Origin: Jiangella rhizosphaerae
GTDB taxonomy: Bacteria > Actinomycetota > Actinomycetes > Jiangellales > Jiangellaceae
NCBI RefSeq assembly: GCF_003579925.1
Contig: NZ_QUAL01000008.1
Location: forward strand, 1-62,759
DNA length: 62,759 nucleotides
Direction of reading: 5' to 3'
The position numbers were made by a program, and so were the translations under genes. This document shows positions 50,306 to 58,342 of this stretch, one piece after another (position 1 is the first letter of the stretch; every line of letters starts with the position of its first letter). A model generated the notes under the pieces. It ran no database searches and had not been told where the DNA came from. It worked only from the letters and a program-made list of their open reading frames with translations.

Positions 50306-50695
50306 CTAGCGGGTCGCCGGCTCCACGTCGCGAGCGGCGAGGATGGCGGGCAGGTTCTGCTCGATCCAGCCGACCAGCCCGACGACGTGGACGGCGACCT
50401 GCTCGCCCGTCGCCGTCAGCCGGTAGCTGACCTGTGGCGGCGCGGCCGGGATGACCGTGCGGTCGACGAACCCGTCGGCCGCGAGTGCGCGCAGCGTCTG
50501 GGCGAGCATCTTCTGGCTCACCCCGCCGATGCGCCGGTGCAGTTCGCCGAAACGCAGCTCCCGCTCCCCCAGCGCGGCCAGGACCAGCACGCCCCACCGG
50601 CTGGTGACGTGCTCGAGCACGCCGCGCGACGGGCAGTTGGTGTCGAACACGTCACCTTCCAGTGCCTGCAGCCCGCTGCTGACCTCGGTGCTCAC
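50306..50695 (-). CDS. HxlR-family transcriptional regulator
   Basis: A 129-residue winged-helix regulator of the HxlR type with the family's N-terminal Cys motif (FDTNCPSRGVLEHVTSRWGVLVLAAL) and KMLAQTLRALAADGFVDR. The conserved Cys often senses quinones or other electrophiles. The GTG start is 105 bases from the divergent NmrA-like gene, which it presumably controls, as in QorR/QorB-like pairs. A TACCT-CA-AGGTA palindrome lies just upstream of its own start. Confidence 0.92.
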   Translation of the reverse strand: MSTEVSSGLQALEGDVFDTNCPSRGVLEHVTSRWGVLVLAALGERELRFGELHRRIGGVSQKMLAQTLRALAADGFVDRTVIPAAPPQVSYRLTATGEQVAVHVVGLVGWIEQNLPAILAARDVEPATR

Positions 50696-50711
50696 GTCCG
50701 CCTCCGATGGT

Positions 50712-50757
50712 TACCTCAAGGTACGTACTTTCACTGGGTGAGTCTCCAGCGTAACGT
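50712..50757 (+). promoter_or_regulatory. Divergent HxlR/NmrA control region
   Basis: A TACCT-CA-AGGTA palindrome spans 50712-50723. A promoter towards the NmrA-like gene reads TTCACT (50730-50735), 16 bases, TAACGT (50752-50757). The palindrome is 17 bases before the HxlR start and just upstream of this -35, the usual place for an HxlR operator. Binding is inferred. Confidence 0.45.
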
Positions 50758-50800
50758 CGTGATCGTTGCGAGAACAGACCCCCAGTGAACGGAGACAGTC

Positions 50801-51613
50801 ATGATCGTGCTGACCGGGGCGACCGGCCGGTTCGGACCCGTCGTGGTCGAGGACCTCATCGCGAGAGTGCCGGCCGGCGAGGTCGCCGTCGTCGCGCGCG
50901 ACCCGGAGAAGGCACGGCGGTTCGCCGAGCGCGGCGTCGACGTGCGGCGGGCCGACTACGACGACCCGGCCGGCCTGGAGCGGGCCTTCAAGGGCGCCGA
51001 CCGGCTGCTCTTCGTGTCGGCGTCGGACACCACGCCGGGCGTCCGGGCGCGTCAGCACGCCAACGTCGTCGAGGCCGCGGCCGCCGCCGGCGTCGGGCAC
51101 GTCGTCTACACCAGCGCCATCACGGCCGAGGACGGGCAGAGCTTCCTGGCCGACCACACCACCACCGAGCGGGCGATCCGCGACGCCGGGCTCACCCACA
51201 CGTTCCTGCGCAACACGTTCTACACCGAGGAACTGGTGCCGGCGCAGCTGGTCGCGGCGGCGGTGGAGTCCGGCGAACTGGCCGCGCCACGCATCGCCCA
51301 TCCGCTGGTCACCGCGCCGATCGCGGACCTCGCGCTGGCCGCCGGCGCGGTGCTGACCGGCGACGGCCACGAGAACGCCGTCTACGAGCTGCGCGGCCCG
51401 GGCTGGACCTACCCGGAGCTGGCGCGGATCCTGAGCGAGCGGTCCGGCACTCAGGTGACCTACCGCGAGATCGCCGACGACGACGCCGGCGGCATGGCGT
51501 TCATCCTCCCGCTGCTGCGCCTGCCGCAGTTCGGCACGCCGGCACCCGACCTGGAGCGGCTCCTCGGCCGCCCGGCCACCCCGCTCGAGGAGTTCGTCCG
51601 TACCGTGCGATGA
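50801..51613 (+). CDS. NmrA-like NAD(P)-binding protein (quinone reductase QorB-like)
   Basis: A 270-residue atypical short-chain dehydrogenase. The nucleotide motif is at the extreme N terminus (VLTGATGRFGPVVV), followed by VVARDPEKARRF. An HTTTERAIRDAGLTHTFLRNTFY segment is typical of QorB/NmrA proteins. These bind NADPH and reduce quinones or act as redox sensors. It is divergent from the HxlR regulator and has GGAGAC before the ATG. Its stop overlaps a possible alternative ATG of the next gene, but that gene probably starts 57 bases further on. Confidence 0.92.
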   Translation: MIVLTGATGRFGPVVVEDLIARVPAGEVAVVARDPEKARRFAERGVDVRRADYDDPAGLERAFKGADRLLFVSASDTTPGVRARQHANVVEAAAAAGVGHVVYTSAITAEDGQSFLADHTTTERAIRDAGLTHTFLRNTFYTEELVPAQLVAAAVESGELAAPRIAHPLVTAPIADLALAAGAVLTGDGHENAVYELRGPGWTYPELARILSERSGTQVTYREIADDDAGGMAFILPLLRLPQFGTPAPDLERLLGRPATPLEEFVRTVR

Positions 51614-51633
51614 CGCGCCCGTGGCACGCCGGC

Positions 51634-51647
51634 CGCGAGATCTCGCG
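51634..51647. promoter_or_regulatory. 14-base perfect palindrome before the ATPase-kinase gene
   Basis: CGCGAGATCTCGCG is a perfect 14-base palindrome centred 29 bases before the ATG at 51670, in the short gap after the NmrA-like gene. It is a candidate operator for the fused ATPase-kinase operon. A GGGGGG run at 51653-51658 may be the ribosome site. Confidence 0.4.
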
Positions 51648-51669
51648 CCAGCGGGGGGATGATGGTGCG

Positions 51670-54081
51670 ATGACCGACGGCGACGGCCGCCGCGGCAGTG
51701 CCGCGCCGATCCTCGAGCTGCGCGGCGTCACCAAGCGCTACGGACGCCTCCGAGCGCTCGACGGGGTGTCGCTCAGCGTGCGCGGCGGCGAGATCGTCGC
51801 CGTGGTCGGCGAGAACGGGGCCGGCAAGTCGACCCTCGTGCGGTGCATCGCCGGCGACACCGACGTCGACGAGGGACAGGTCGAGGTCGTGCCCGGCACC
51901 GACCGCGCGAGCGGCGGCGCCCGGCCGCCGGTCGCGGTGGTCTGGCAGGACCTCGGGCTCTGCGACGATCTCGACGTCGTCGCCAACATCTTCCTCGGCC
52001 GCGAGCACTCCCGGCTGCTGCTGGCCGAGGGACGGATGGCCGCCGACGCCCGGCACGCGCTGGAGCGGTTCGGCTCGCAGCTCACCGACGTCCGTGCCCG
52101 GGTCGACACGCTGTCGCGCGGCCAACGTCAGGAAGTGGCGCTGGCCCGGGCGCTCTCCACCGGCGCCGACCTGCTCGTCCTCGACGAGCCGACGGCCTCG
52201 CTGAGCGTGCTGCGCCGCGCCGAGATCATGCGCGTGCTGGCCGACCTCCGCGACGCCGGCCGGGCGATCCTGCTGGTCAGCCACGACCTCGACGAGGTGT
52301 TCGCGCTGGCCGACCGCATCGTGGTGTTGCGGCACGGCCGCGTCGTCGCCGCGGTGTCGCCGGCCGAGGTCCACTCCGACGACGTCGCGGCGCTCATGTC
52401 GGGCATCGAGACCGAGTCGGCGGCGCGCCGGCAGCTCAACCGGCTCAAGAGCCTCGTCGAGCAGCTCTCGGCCGCCGACCCCGCCGCGTCGCTCCCGCTC
52501 GTGGTGTCCGCCACGGCGGCCGCCCTCGACCAGGACATGCTCTGCGTCCACCTGCTCGACCGCGGACCGCGCGGGCCGCTGCTGCGCCGCACCGCGGCCA
52601 TCGGCGTGCCGCCGGCCCTGGCCGAGGACGCCGCGCTCGTCCCCGTCGGCACCGCCGGAGGGCTGGTCGGGACGGCCGCGGCGCTCGGCCAGCTCGTGGT
52701 CATGGACGACATCGGCGACGAGGCGTCCTGGACCGGATACCTGGAGCAGGCCTCCGCCGCGGGGGTGCGCAGCGCGTGGTCGGCCCCGATCGTCGGCTCG
52801 GCCGGCGTCCTGGGCACCATCACCGGGTTCGGCACGTCCGCCGGCCGGCTCGACGCCGACCGCCGCGAGCTGGTCTCGCTGTACGCGGGCCACGCCGCCA
52901 GCGCGATCGAGCGGGAGCGCCTGATCGAGGAGGTGAGCCGGCGCAACGAGATCCTCGAGTCGCTGCGGGCCATGCTCGAGACGCTGGCCGGTCCCGACCG
53001 CGTCGACGGCGGGCTGTCCGCCGCACTACTCGCGCTCTGCCGCGGCCTGGGCGCCCGCTCGGCCGGCATGCTGCTCACCGGCGTCACCGGGATCACCGGC
53101 GGCGAGCCGCGGTGGGTGCACATCGACCTCGACGAGCCCGGCGGACCCGACCTGCGCGAGCTCGCCGAGACGGCGCCCGCCGGCGTCGACCGCCCGCAGC
53201 GCCTCGGCGACGGACTCGCGATCGCCGGGCTGCCCATCCCCGGCGGCACCGGCCTGCTGCTCGCCCGCTGGGACGACCCCGCCGAGCCTGGCCGCGACGC
53301 CGTCGAGCTCCTCGACGACGCGCGCCGGTCGCTGGCCCTCGCCCTGGAGCGGGAGATGCTCGAGCGCGCCCGTCAGGAGGCGGCCGCCGCGCGCCGCTCG
53401 CAGCAGCTGCAGCGCGAGGTGCTCCAGCACCTGAGCCACGAGCTGCGCACGCCGCTCACCGCGATCCACGGGTACGCCTCCACGCTGCAGCAGCGCGACC
53501 TCGTCTGGGACCCCGAGTCCATCGACCGGTTCCTCGCCGCCATCACGACCGAGTCCGCGCGCATGGAGCGCCTCGTCGGCGACCTCCTCGACTCCTCGGC
53601 CATCGAGTCCGGCCTGCTGCGCCTGCGCCCTGACTGGACCGACGTGCGGCTCGTCCTCGAGGCGGCCAGGAGCTGCGTGCCGCAGCACGAACGCATCGAG
53701 GTCGACGTCGCCGCGGGCCTGCCGCCCATCTGGGCCGACCACGACCGTCTCGAGCAGGTGTTCGTCAACCTCCTCGAGAACGCGGTCCGCCACGGCGGGC
53801 CCGACGGCGCGGTCCGGGTCAGCGCGGCCGCCGTCGATCATGGGACGGCGGTCGAGGTGGTGGTCAGCGACGACGGCGACGGGATCCCGCCCGACGTCGC
53901 GGAGCGGATCTTCCAGCCGCGCGTGCGCGGCGAGGGCAGCACGGGCGCCGGCCTGGGTCTGGCCATCGTCCGGGGCATCGCCGAGGCGCACGGCGGCCGG
54001 GTCGAGCTGGTGGCCGGCCCGGAGTCGAGCTTCCGCGTGCGGCTGCCCGTCGAGCCCGCCGACGAGGTGAGCCATGACTGA
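51670..54081 (+). CDS. Fused sugar-ABC ATPase, tandem GAF-like domains and histidine kinase
   Basis: An 803-residue soluble protein with an unusual architecture. Residues about 14-246 are a complete single ABC ATPase of the ribose/xylose-importer type: Walker A GENGAGKST (47-55), Q-loop Gln93 in VVWQDLGLC, signature LSRGQ (148-152), Walker B LLVLDEPTAS (168-177), H-loop His205. A linker helix leads to two GAF-like domains (about 270-415 and 430-560). Then come HisKA with His590 in LSHELRTPL and HATPase with Asn704 (NLLENAV), DDGDGIPP and GAGLGLAIV. No transmembrane segment is present. The reading frame is open and uniform throughout. It overlaps its regulator gene by 8 bases. The nearest ATPase relative is the one at 59503. 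I infer that it docks on the permease at 55863 and signals transport state. Confidence 0.92.
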   Translation: MTDGDGRRGSAAPILELRGVTKRYGRLRALDGVSLSVRGGEIVAVVGENGAGKSTLVRCIAGDTDVDEGQVEVVPGTDRASGGARPPVAVVWQDLGLCDDLDVVANIFLGREHSRLLLAEGRMAADARHALERFGSQLTDVRARVDTLSRGQRQEVALARALSTGADLLVLDEPTASLSVLRRAEIMRVLADLRDAGRAILLVSHDLDEVFALADRIVVLRHGRVVAAVSPAEVHSDDVAALMSGIETESAARRQLNRLKSLVEQLSAADPAASLPLVVSATAAALDQDMLCVHLLDRGPRGPLLRRTAAIGVPPALAEDAALVPVGTAGGLVGTAAALGQLVVMDDIGDEASWTGYLEQASAAGVRSAWSAPIVGSAGVLGTITGFGTSAGRLDADRRELVSLYAGHAASAIERERLIEEVSRRNEILESLRAMLETLAGPDRVDGGLSAALLALCRGLGARSAGMLLTGVTGITGGEPRWVHIDLDEPGGPDLRELAETAPAGVDRPQRLGDGLAIAGLPIPGGTGLLLARWDDPAEPGRDAVELLDDARRSLALALEREMLERARQEAAAARRSQQLQREVLQHLSHELRTPLTAIHGYASTLQQRDLVWDPESIDRFLAAITTESARMERLVGDLLDSSAIESGLLRLRPDWTDVRLVLEAARSCVPQHERIEVDVAAGLPPIWADHDRLEQVFVNLLENAVRHGGPDGAVRVSAAAVDHGTAVEVVVSDDGDGIPPDVAERIFQPRVRGEGSTGAGLGLAIVRGIAEAHGGRVELVAGPESSFRVRLPVEPADEVSHD

Positions 54082-54775
54082 CGCGCCCGGGGTCCTCATC
54101 GTCGAGGACGACCGCATCATCGTCGACCTGCTGCGGTCGAACCTCACCGCCCGGGGCTACCGGGTCGTCGTGTCCACCGACGGCTCCGACGTCCTCCGCC
54201 TGCTCGACGAGGCCGCGCCCGACGTCGTGCTGCTCGACCTGATGCTGCCCGGACGCGACGGGTTCGACCTGTGCTGGGCGGTGCGCGACCGGTCCGACGT
54301 CGGGATCATCGTCCTGTCCGCGCGGCGCGGCGAGACCGACAAGGTGCGGGCGCTGAACCTGGGCGCCGACGACTACCTCACCAAGCCGTTCGGCATCGAG
54401 GAGCTGCTCGCCCGCATCCACGCCATGCTGCGCCGCGCCCGCCCCGCCGCCGAGCCGCGTCAGGCGGCGCCGCAGGTGCGGGTCGGCGACGTGCGCATCG
54501 ACTTCGACGCCCAGCTCGTGACGAAGGGCGGCAAGCGCGTCCATCTCACCCGCACCGAGTACGCGCTGCTGCGGGAGCTGGCCATGAACCCCGGACGGCT
54601 GCTCTCGCACGCCGAGCTGCTGCGCCGGGTCTGGGGACCCGGCTACGAGACGCAGACGGAGTACACCCGGGTGTACGTCGGCCGGCTGCGCGCCAAGCTC
54701 GAGGGACCCGACGGCGCGGAGCTGATCGTCACCGAGCCGCGCGCGGGCTACCGGTTCACGACGGACGGCGGATGA
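54074..54775 (+). CDS. OmpR-family response regulator of the ATPase-kinase
   Basis: A 233-residue regulator with a receiver domain (VLIVEDDR, phosphoacceptor Asp55 in LLDLMLPGRDG, Lys in DDYLTKPFG) and a C-terminal winged helix (about 130-230; LTRTEYALLRELAMNPGRLLSHAELL). It overlaps the fused kinase by 8 bases and the binding-protein gene by 4, so kinase, regulator and transporter parts are produced together. OmpR-type dimers bind direct repeats about 11 bases apart. A TAAAC pair with that spacing stands before the second importer (58223-58238). Confidence 0.95.
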   Translation: MTDAPGVLIVEDDRIIVDLLRSNLTARGYRVVVSTDGSDVLRLLDEAAPDVVLLDLMLPGRDGFDLCWAVRDRSDVGIIVLSARRGETDKVRALNLGADDYLTKPFGIEELLARIHAMLRRARPAAEPRQAAPQVRVGDVRIDFDAQLVTKGGKRVHLTRTEYALLRELAMNPGRLLSHAELLRRVWGPGYETQTEYTRVYVGRLRAKLEGPDGAELIVTEPRAGYRFTTDGG

Positions 54776-55866
54776 GCCGCCGGCGTCTGCTCGCCGCCGC
54801 CCTGCCCGCGGCGCTCGCCCTGGCGCTGGGGGCGTCGGCCTGCGGCTCGGCCGGGGCGGACGGCGACGGCGAGCTGCAGATCGCGCTACTGCTGCCCGAG
54901 AACAAGACCGCCCGCTACGAGTCGCACGACCGCCCGGCGTTCGTCGACCGCGTCCACGAGGTGTGCGCGGAGTGCGAGACGCTCGTCAGCAACGCCGACC
55001 AGGACGCCGCCCACCAGCAGGCGCAGGCCGAGGCCGCGCTCACCAACGGCGCCGACGTGCTCGTGCTCGATCCGGTCGACTCCCGGTCCGCGGCGGTCAT
55101 CGTCCGCCAGGCGCACGCCGCCGGCGTCCCGGTGGTCAGCTACGACCGGCAGGTGCTCGGCGTCCCGGTCGACTTCCACGTCACGTTCGACAACGAGCAG
55201 GTCGGTGCGCTGCAGGCCGAGGTGCTGCTGGCCGCCGTCGGCGACACCGGCGGCGAGCTGGTGGTGCTGAACGGATCGCCCACCGACGACAACTCCGCGC
55301 TGTTCCGCCGCGGCGCGCACAGCGTGCTGGACGGCGCCGGCGTGGTCGTCGGAGCCGAGGTCGACGTACCGGACTGGTCGCCGGACCAGGCGCAGGAGGC
55401 GATGGAGCGGGCCCTGACGACGCTGGGCCGCGACCGCGTCGCCGGCGTCTACGCCGCCAACGACGGCATGGCCGGCGGCGCCATCGCCGCGATGAAGGCG
55501 GCCGGCCTCGATCCGCTGCCGCCGGTGACGGGGCAGGACGCCGAGCTGGCGGCTGTGCGCCGCATCCTCACCGGAGAGCAGTACATGACGGTCTACAAGG
55601 CGGTGCGGACGCAGGCGCGCATGGCCGCCGACGTCGCCGTCAGCCTCGCGCGGACCGGCGAGCCGCCCGAGGGCCTGCGCAACAGCTGGGTCGGCGACGG
55701 GGACGAACGGGTCCCGGCGCTGATGCTCGAGCCGGTCGCCGTCACCCGCGAGACGATCGCCGCCACCGTCGTCGCCGACGGCTTCTGGCCGGCGGAGGAG
55801 ATCTGCGAGGGACTGGCGCGCGAGTGCGCCGCCGCCGGGCTCGCCGTGAGCGAGGCGGCCCCGTGA
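54772..55866 (+). CDS. Sugar-binding lipoprotein 1 (XylF/ChvE-like)
   Basis: A 364-residue type-I periplasmic-binding-protein-fold lipoprotein. The lipobox ends at Cys24 (GASAC). The mature domain opens with IALLLPENKTARYESHDRP and contains DVLVLDPVDSRSAA, VVSYDRQVLG, FDNEQVGALQAEVL, YAANDGMAGGAIAAM and VTGQDAELAAVRRI. It is a clear paralogue of the binding protein at 58343, with the same Cys pair (CAEC; CPDC there) and a shared C-terminal Cys motif. It lies between the regulator and the permease with 4-base overlaps on both sides. The ligand is probably a pentose or similar monosaccharide, by family. Confidence 0.93.
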   Translation: MSRRRLLAAALPAALALALGASACGSAGADGDGELQIALLLPENKTARYESHDRPAFVDRVHEVCAECETLVSNADQDAAHQQAQAEAALTNGADVLVLDPVDSRSAAVIVRQAHAAGVPVVSYDRQVLGVPVDFHVTFDNEQVGALQAEVLLAAVGDTGGELVVLNGSPTDDNSALFRRGAHSVLDGAGVVVGAEVDVPDWSPDQAQEAMERALTTLGRDRVAGVYAANDGMAGGAIAAMKAAGLDPLPPVTGQDAELAAVRRILTGEQYMTVYKAVRTQARMAADVAVSLARTGEPPEGLRNSWVGDGDERVPALMLEPVAVTRETIAATVVADGFWPAEEICEGLARECAAAGLAVSEAAP

Positions 55867-57014
55867 GCGGGTCGGTGTCGCCGGCGCGGCTCGGGCGGTG
55901 GGCGCCACCGGCGGCACTCGCCGCCATCTGGCTGGTGATGAGCCTGAGCAATCCGCGCTTCCTCTCGGCGGTGAACCTCACCAACCTCATGCTGCAGATC
56001 GTGGCCGTGGGCGCCGTCGCCATGGCCGTCGTGCTCGTGCTGCTGATCGGCGAGATCGACCTCTCGGTCGGCGCCGTGTCGGGGTTCGGCGCCGCCGTCA
56101 CCGCGGTGCTGAGCGTGAAGCAGGACTGGCCCGCCGTGCTGGCCATCCTCGCCGGGCTGCTGACCGGCGCCGTGGTCGGCCTCCTGCACGCCGCCATGGT
56201 GACGCGCGTCGGGGTCCCGTCGTTCGTGGTGACGCTCGCGGGGCTGCTGACCTGGCAGGGTGCGCTGCTGCTGGTGCTCGGCGACACCGGCACGGTCAAC
56301 ATCGACGACCCGCAGCTGGTGGCCATCGCGGGGACGTTCCTGCCGCCGGCGTTCGGGTGGCTGATCGCCGCGGCGGTGACCGCCGGCGCCGTCGTCGCGA
56401 TCGTCGGGTACCTGCGCGGTGAGCGGCCGCGACCGGCCCGGCGGGTGTGGCCGTGGGTCGTCGCCGCGGCCGGCGCGCCGGTGGCCGTCGCGGTGTTCAA
56501 CGCCGACCGCGGCGTCCCGCTCGCCGTGCTGGTGTTCCTGCTGCTGCTCGCCGGCGGCGACCTCATGGTGCGCCGCACCAAGCTCGGCCGCCACGCCGTC
56601 GCGACCGGAAGCAACGCGTCGGGGGCGCGCCGGGCCGGCATACGGGTCGACCGGATCCGTCTGCTGGTGTTCACGCTGGCCTCCGTGCTGGCCGTCACCG
56701 GCGGCATCCTCGCGGCATCGCGGCTGCTGGCGGTGAACCAGTCGTCCGGCAGCACCGACCTGATGCTCACCGCGGTGGCCGCCGCCGCCATCGGCGGGAC
56801 CAGCCTCTTCGGCGGCCGTGGCACGGTGTGGTCGGCGCTGCTGGGCAGTCTGGTGGTCGGCTCGCTGGCCAACGGCCTGGACCTGCTCGGCGCGTCGTCG
56901 CCGATCCGCCTGATCGCGACGGGGCTCGTCCTCGCCGTCGCCGTCGGCCTGGACACCCTGGCGCACCGTGCGGAGGTCACGGTTCACCGCGAGCATTCGC
57001 GGCCCGGCCGCTAG
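55863..57014 (+). CDS. Sugar ABC permease 1 (BPD_transp_2 family)
   Basis: A 383-residue permease with about ten predicted membrane segments. The family motif LIGEIDLSVGAVSGFGAA is near residue 62, VTRVGVPSFVVTLAGLL near 118, and the cytoplasmic coupling region AIGGTSLFGGRGTVWSALLG near 305. The GTG start overlaps the lipoprotein stop by 4 bases. No separate ATPase gene follows, so its natural ATP-binding partner should be the ATPase-kinase fusion at 51670. Permease 2 (60321) is a paralogue. Confidence 0.93.
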   Translation: MSGSVSPARLGRWAPPAALAAIWLVMSLSNPRFLSAVNLTNLMLQIVAVGAVAMAVVLVLLIGEIDLSVGAVSGFGAAVTAVLSVKQDWPAVLAILAGLLTGAVVGLLHAAMVTRVGVPSFVVTLAGLLTWQGALLLVLGDTGTVNIDDPQLVAIAGTFLPPAFGWLIAAAVTAGAVVAIVGYLRGERPRPARRVWPWVVAAAGAPVAVAVFNADRGVPLAVLVFLLLLAGGDLMVRRTKLGRHAVATGSNASGARRAGIRVDRIRLLVFTLASVLAVTGGILAASRLLAVNQSSGSTDLMLTAVAAAAIGGTSLFGGRGTVWSALLGSLVVGSLANGLDLLGASSPIRLIATGLVLAVAVGLDTLAHRAEVTVHREHSRPGR

Positions 57015-57023
57015 TCCCCTGTG

Positions 57024-57056
57024 ACCGCTCGTGAGGAGCGGTGTAGCGTTCACGCT
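57024..57056 (+). promoter_or_regulatory. ROK-gene promoter with inverted repeats, leaderless
   Basis: ACCGCTC-N5-GAGCGGT at 57024-57042 lies between a weak -35 (TGTGAC, 57020-57025) and a -10 TAGCGT (57044-57049). The latter overlaps a second palindrome, AGCGT-TC-ACGCT (57045-57056). The ATG follows 7 bases after the -10. The arrangement suggests autorepression by the ROK protein. The first repeat might also weakly terminate the permease transcript. Confidence 0.5.
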
Positions 57057-58244
57057 ATGACGCCAAGGGGTCCGGGGTCGCTGTCGGCGTTGCGCCTGGC
57101 GAACCGGCAGCGGCTGCTGCTGGCGCTGACCGGCGCCGAGGCGGTCAGCCAGGCGGAGCTGGCCCGCCTCACCGGGCTGGCCCCCGCGACGATCTCCGGG
57201 CTGGTCCGCGACCTCGTCGACGAGGGCGAGCTGGTCGTCAGGCAGGGCGTCGCCAACGGCCGGCGCAGCCGCATGGTCGAGCGCGCCCCGGTGCCGCAGC
57301 GGTACGGCATGGGCATCGACCTCGGCCGCACGCACGTCAAGGTGGTCGCCGGCGCCGACCCCGGCGAGGTGCTCACCGAGTCCTCGGCCGGCCTCGCCGG
57401 CGGGCTGCGCCCGGACTCGGTGATGGAGGTCATCGACGCGCTCGCCGCCACCGTCCGCGAGCGGGCCGGCTTGACGGCCGACCAGGTGGCGGGCGTCGCG
57501 ATGGGTGTCCCGGCGCCGATCGACATCGCGACGGGCAGCGTGACGGAGACGGCGATCCTGCCCGAGCTCGTGGGCTTCCCGCTGCGCGACGAGGTGTCGC
57601 GCCTCCTGGGACGGCCGGTCGTGGTCGAGAACGACGCGAACCTCGGCGCGCTCGCGCTCGGGCGCCGGGCCGGGGCCGCCGGTCGATCGGTGGTGTTCGT
57701 CAAGGTCGGCACGGGCATCGGCGCCGGCGTCGCGGTCGGCGGCGAGCTGCTGCGCGGCGACGCGGGCGCGGCCGGCGAGATCGGCCACCTCGCGCTGGAT
57801 CCGGGGTCGTCGGCGGTGTGCCGGTGCGGGCGCCGCGGCTGCCTGGAGACCGTCGGCTCGGCGGAGGCCGTCAGGTCGGCGCTGAGCTCGGCGCTGCAGC
57901 GCGAGCTCGGCCTCGGCGAGGTGCTCGGCCTGATCGGCGACGGCCACCCCGTGGCGGTCCATGTGCTCGAGGACGCCGGCGAACTGCTGGGCCGCGGCCT
58001 GGGCTGGCTGGCGATGATCCTCGACCCGGCCGAGATCGCCCTCGGCGGGCCGCTGATCGCCGCCGGCGACGCCTGGCTCCGCCCGGTCCGGCAGGGCTTC
58101 CGCCGCGCGGTCCTCCCCGGCGTCGCGGCGCGGACCCGGGTCGTGATCTCGCCGCTCGGCGAGGACACCGAGGCCGTCGGCGCGCTGGTTGCGGCACACA
58201 TTGCGGTCGAAAAGCGAACACATAAACAAGATGTAAACGCGTAA
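57057..58244 (+). CDS. ROK-family transcriptional regulator
   Basis: A 395-residue ROK repressor. A winged helix (about 10-70: SQAELARLTGLAPATISGLVRDLV) precedes a sugar-kinase-like domain. That domain has IDLGRTHVKVV, ENDANLGALALG, KVGTGIGAGVAVGG, GEIGHLALDPG and the zinc-binding Cys motif CRCGRRGCLE. The start ATG at 57057 is preferred to a GTG at 57021 because a -10 and palindromes lie between them. It sits between the two sugar-importer sets and is the likely repressor of one or both. The effector should be the imported sugar or its phosphate. Confidence 0.93.
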   Translation: MTPRGPGSLSALRLANRQRLLLALTGAEAVSQAELARLTGLAPATISGLVRDLVDEGELVVRQGVANGRRSRMVERAPVPQRYGMGIDLGRTHVKVVAGADPGEVLTESSAGLAGGLRPDSVMEVIDALAATVRERAGLTADQVAGVAMGVPAPIDIATGSVTETAILPELVGFPLRDEVSRLLGRPVVVENDANLGALALGRRAGAAGRSVVFVKVGTGIGAGVAVGGELLRGDAGAAGEIGHLALDPGSSAVCRCGRRGCLETVGSAEAVRSALSSALQRELGLGEVLGLIGDGHPVAVHVLEDAGELLGRGLGWLAMILDPAEIALGGPLIAAGDAWLRPVRQGFRRAVLPGVAARTRVVISPLGEDTEAVGALVAAHIAVEKRTHKQDVNA

Positions 58245-58252
58245 TGTATTTG
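58223..58252 (+). promoter_or_regulatory. TAAAC direct repeats and promoter of the second sugar importer
   Basis: TAAAC at 58223-58227 and at 58234-58238 start 11 bases apart. They are followed by -10-like TAATGT (58242-58247) or TATTTG (58247-58252). The stretch is markedly AT-rich and overlaps the end of the ROK gene. No good -35 is visible, which suits an activator-dependent promoter. A strong ribosome site, AAAGGAGGG, comes at 58327-58335. Confidence 0.5.
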
Positions 58253-58342
58253 AGCCTTGACGGCAACGCACGGGCGGTTCCAGACTCGTCCACACCCCGC
58301 CCGTCTGATCTGCGGGGACCGGACCCAAAGGAGGGTTTCACC

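Noticed and set aside
50785-51669. Start of the ATPase-kinase at 51610 (ATG overlapping the NmrA-like stop)
   Set aside because: The extra 20 residues are unlike any ATPase N terminus and would place the 14-base palindrome and G-run inside the coding region; kept only as an alternative.
52111-52126. Loss of ATPase function in the kinase fusion because the signature reads LSRGQ
   Set aside because: The third position of LSGGQ is variable in sugar-importer ATPases; Gly151 and Gln152 and all other motifs are kept.
51670-54081. The fusion as an artefact of a missed stop between an ATPase gene and a kinase gene
   Set aside because: The frame is continuous with normal codon use through the linker and there is no internal start with a ribosome site before the GAF part; still worth read mapping.
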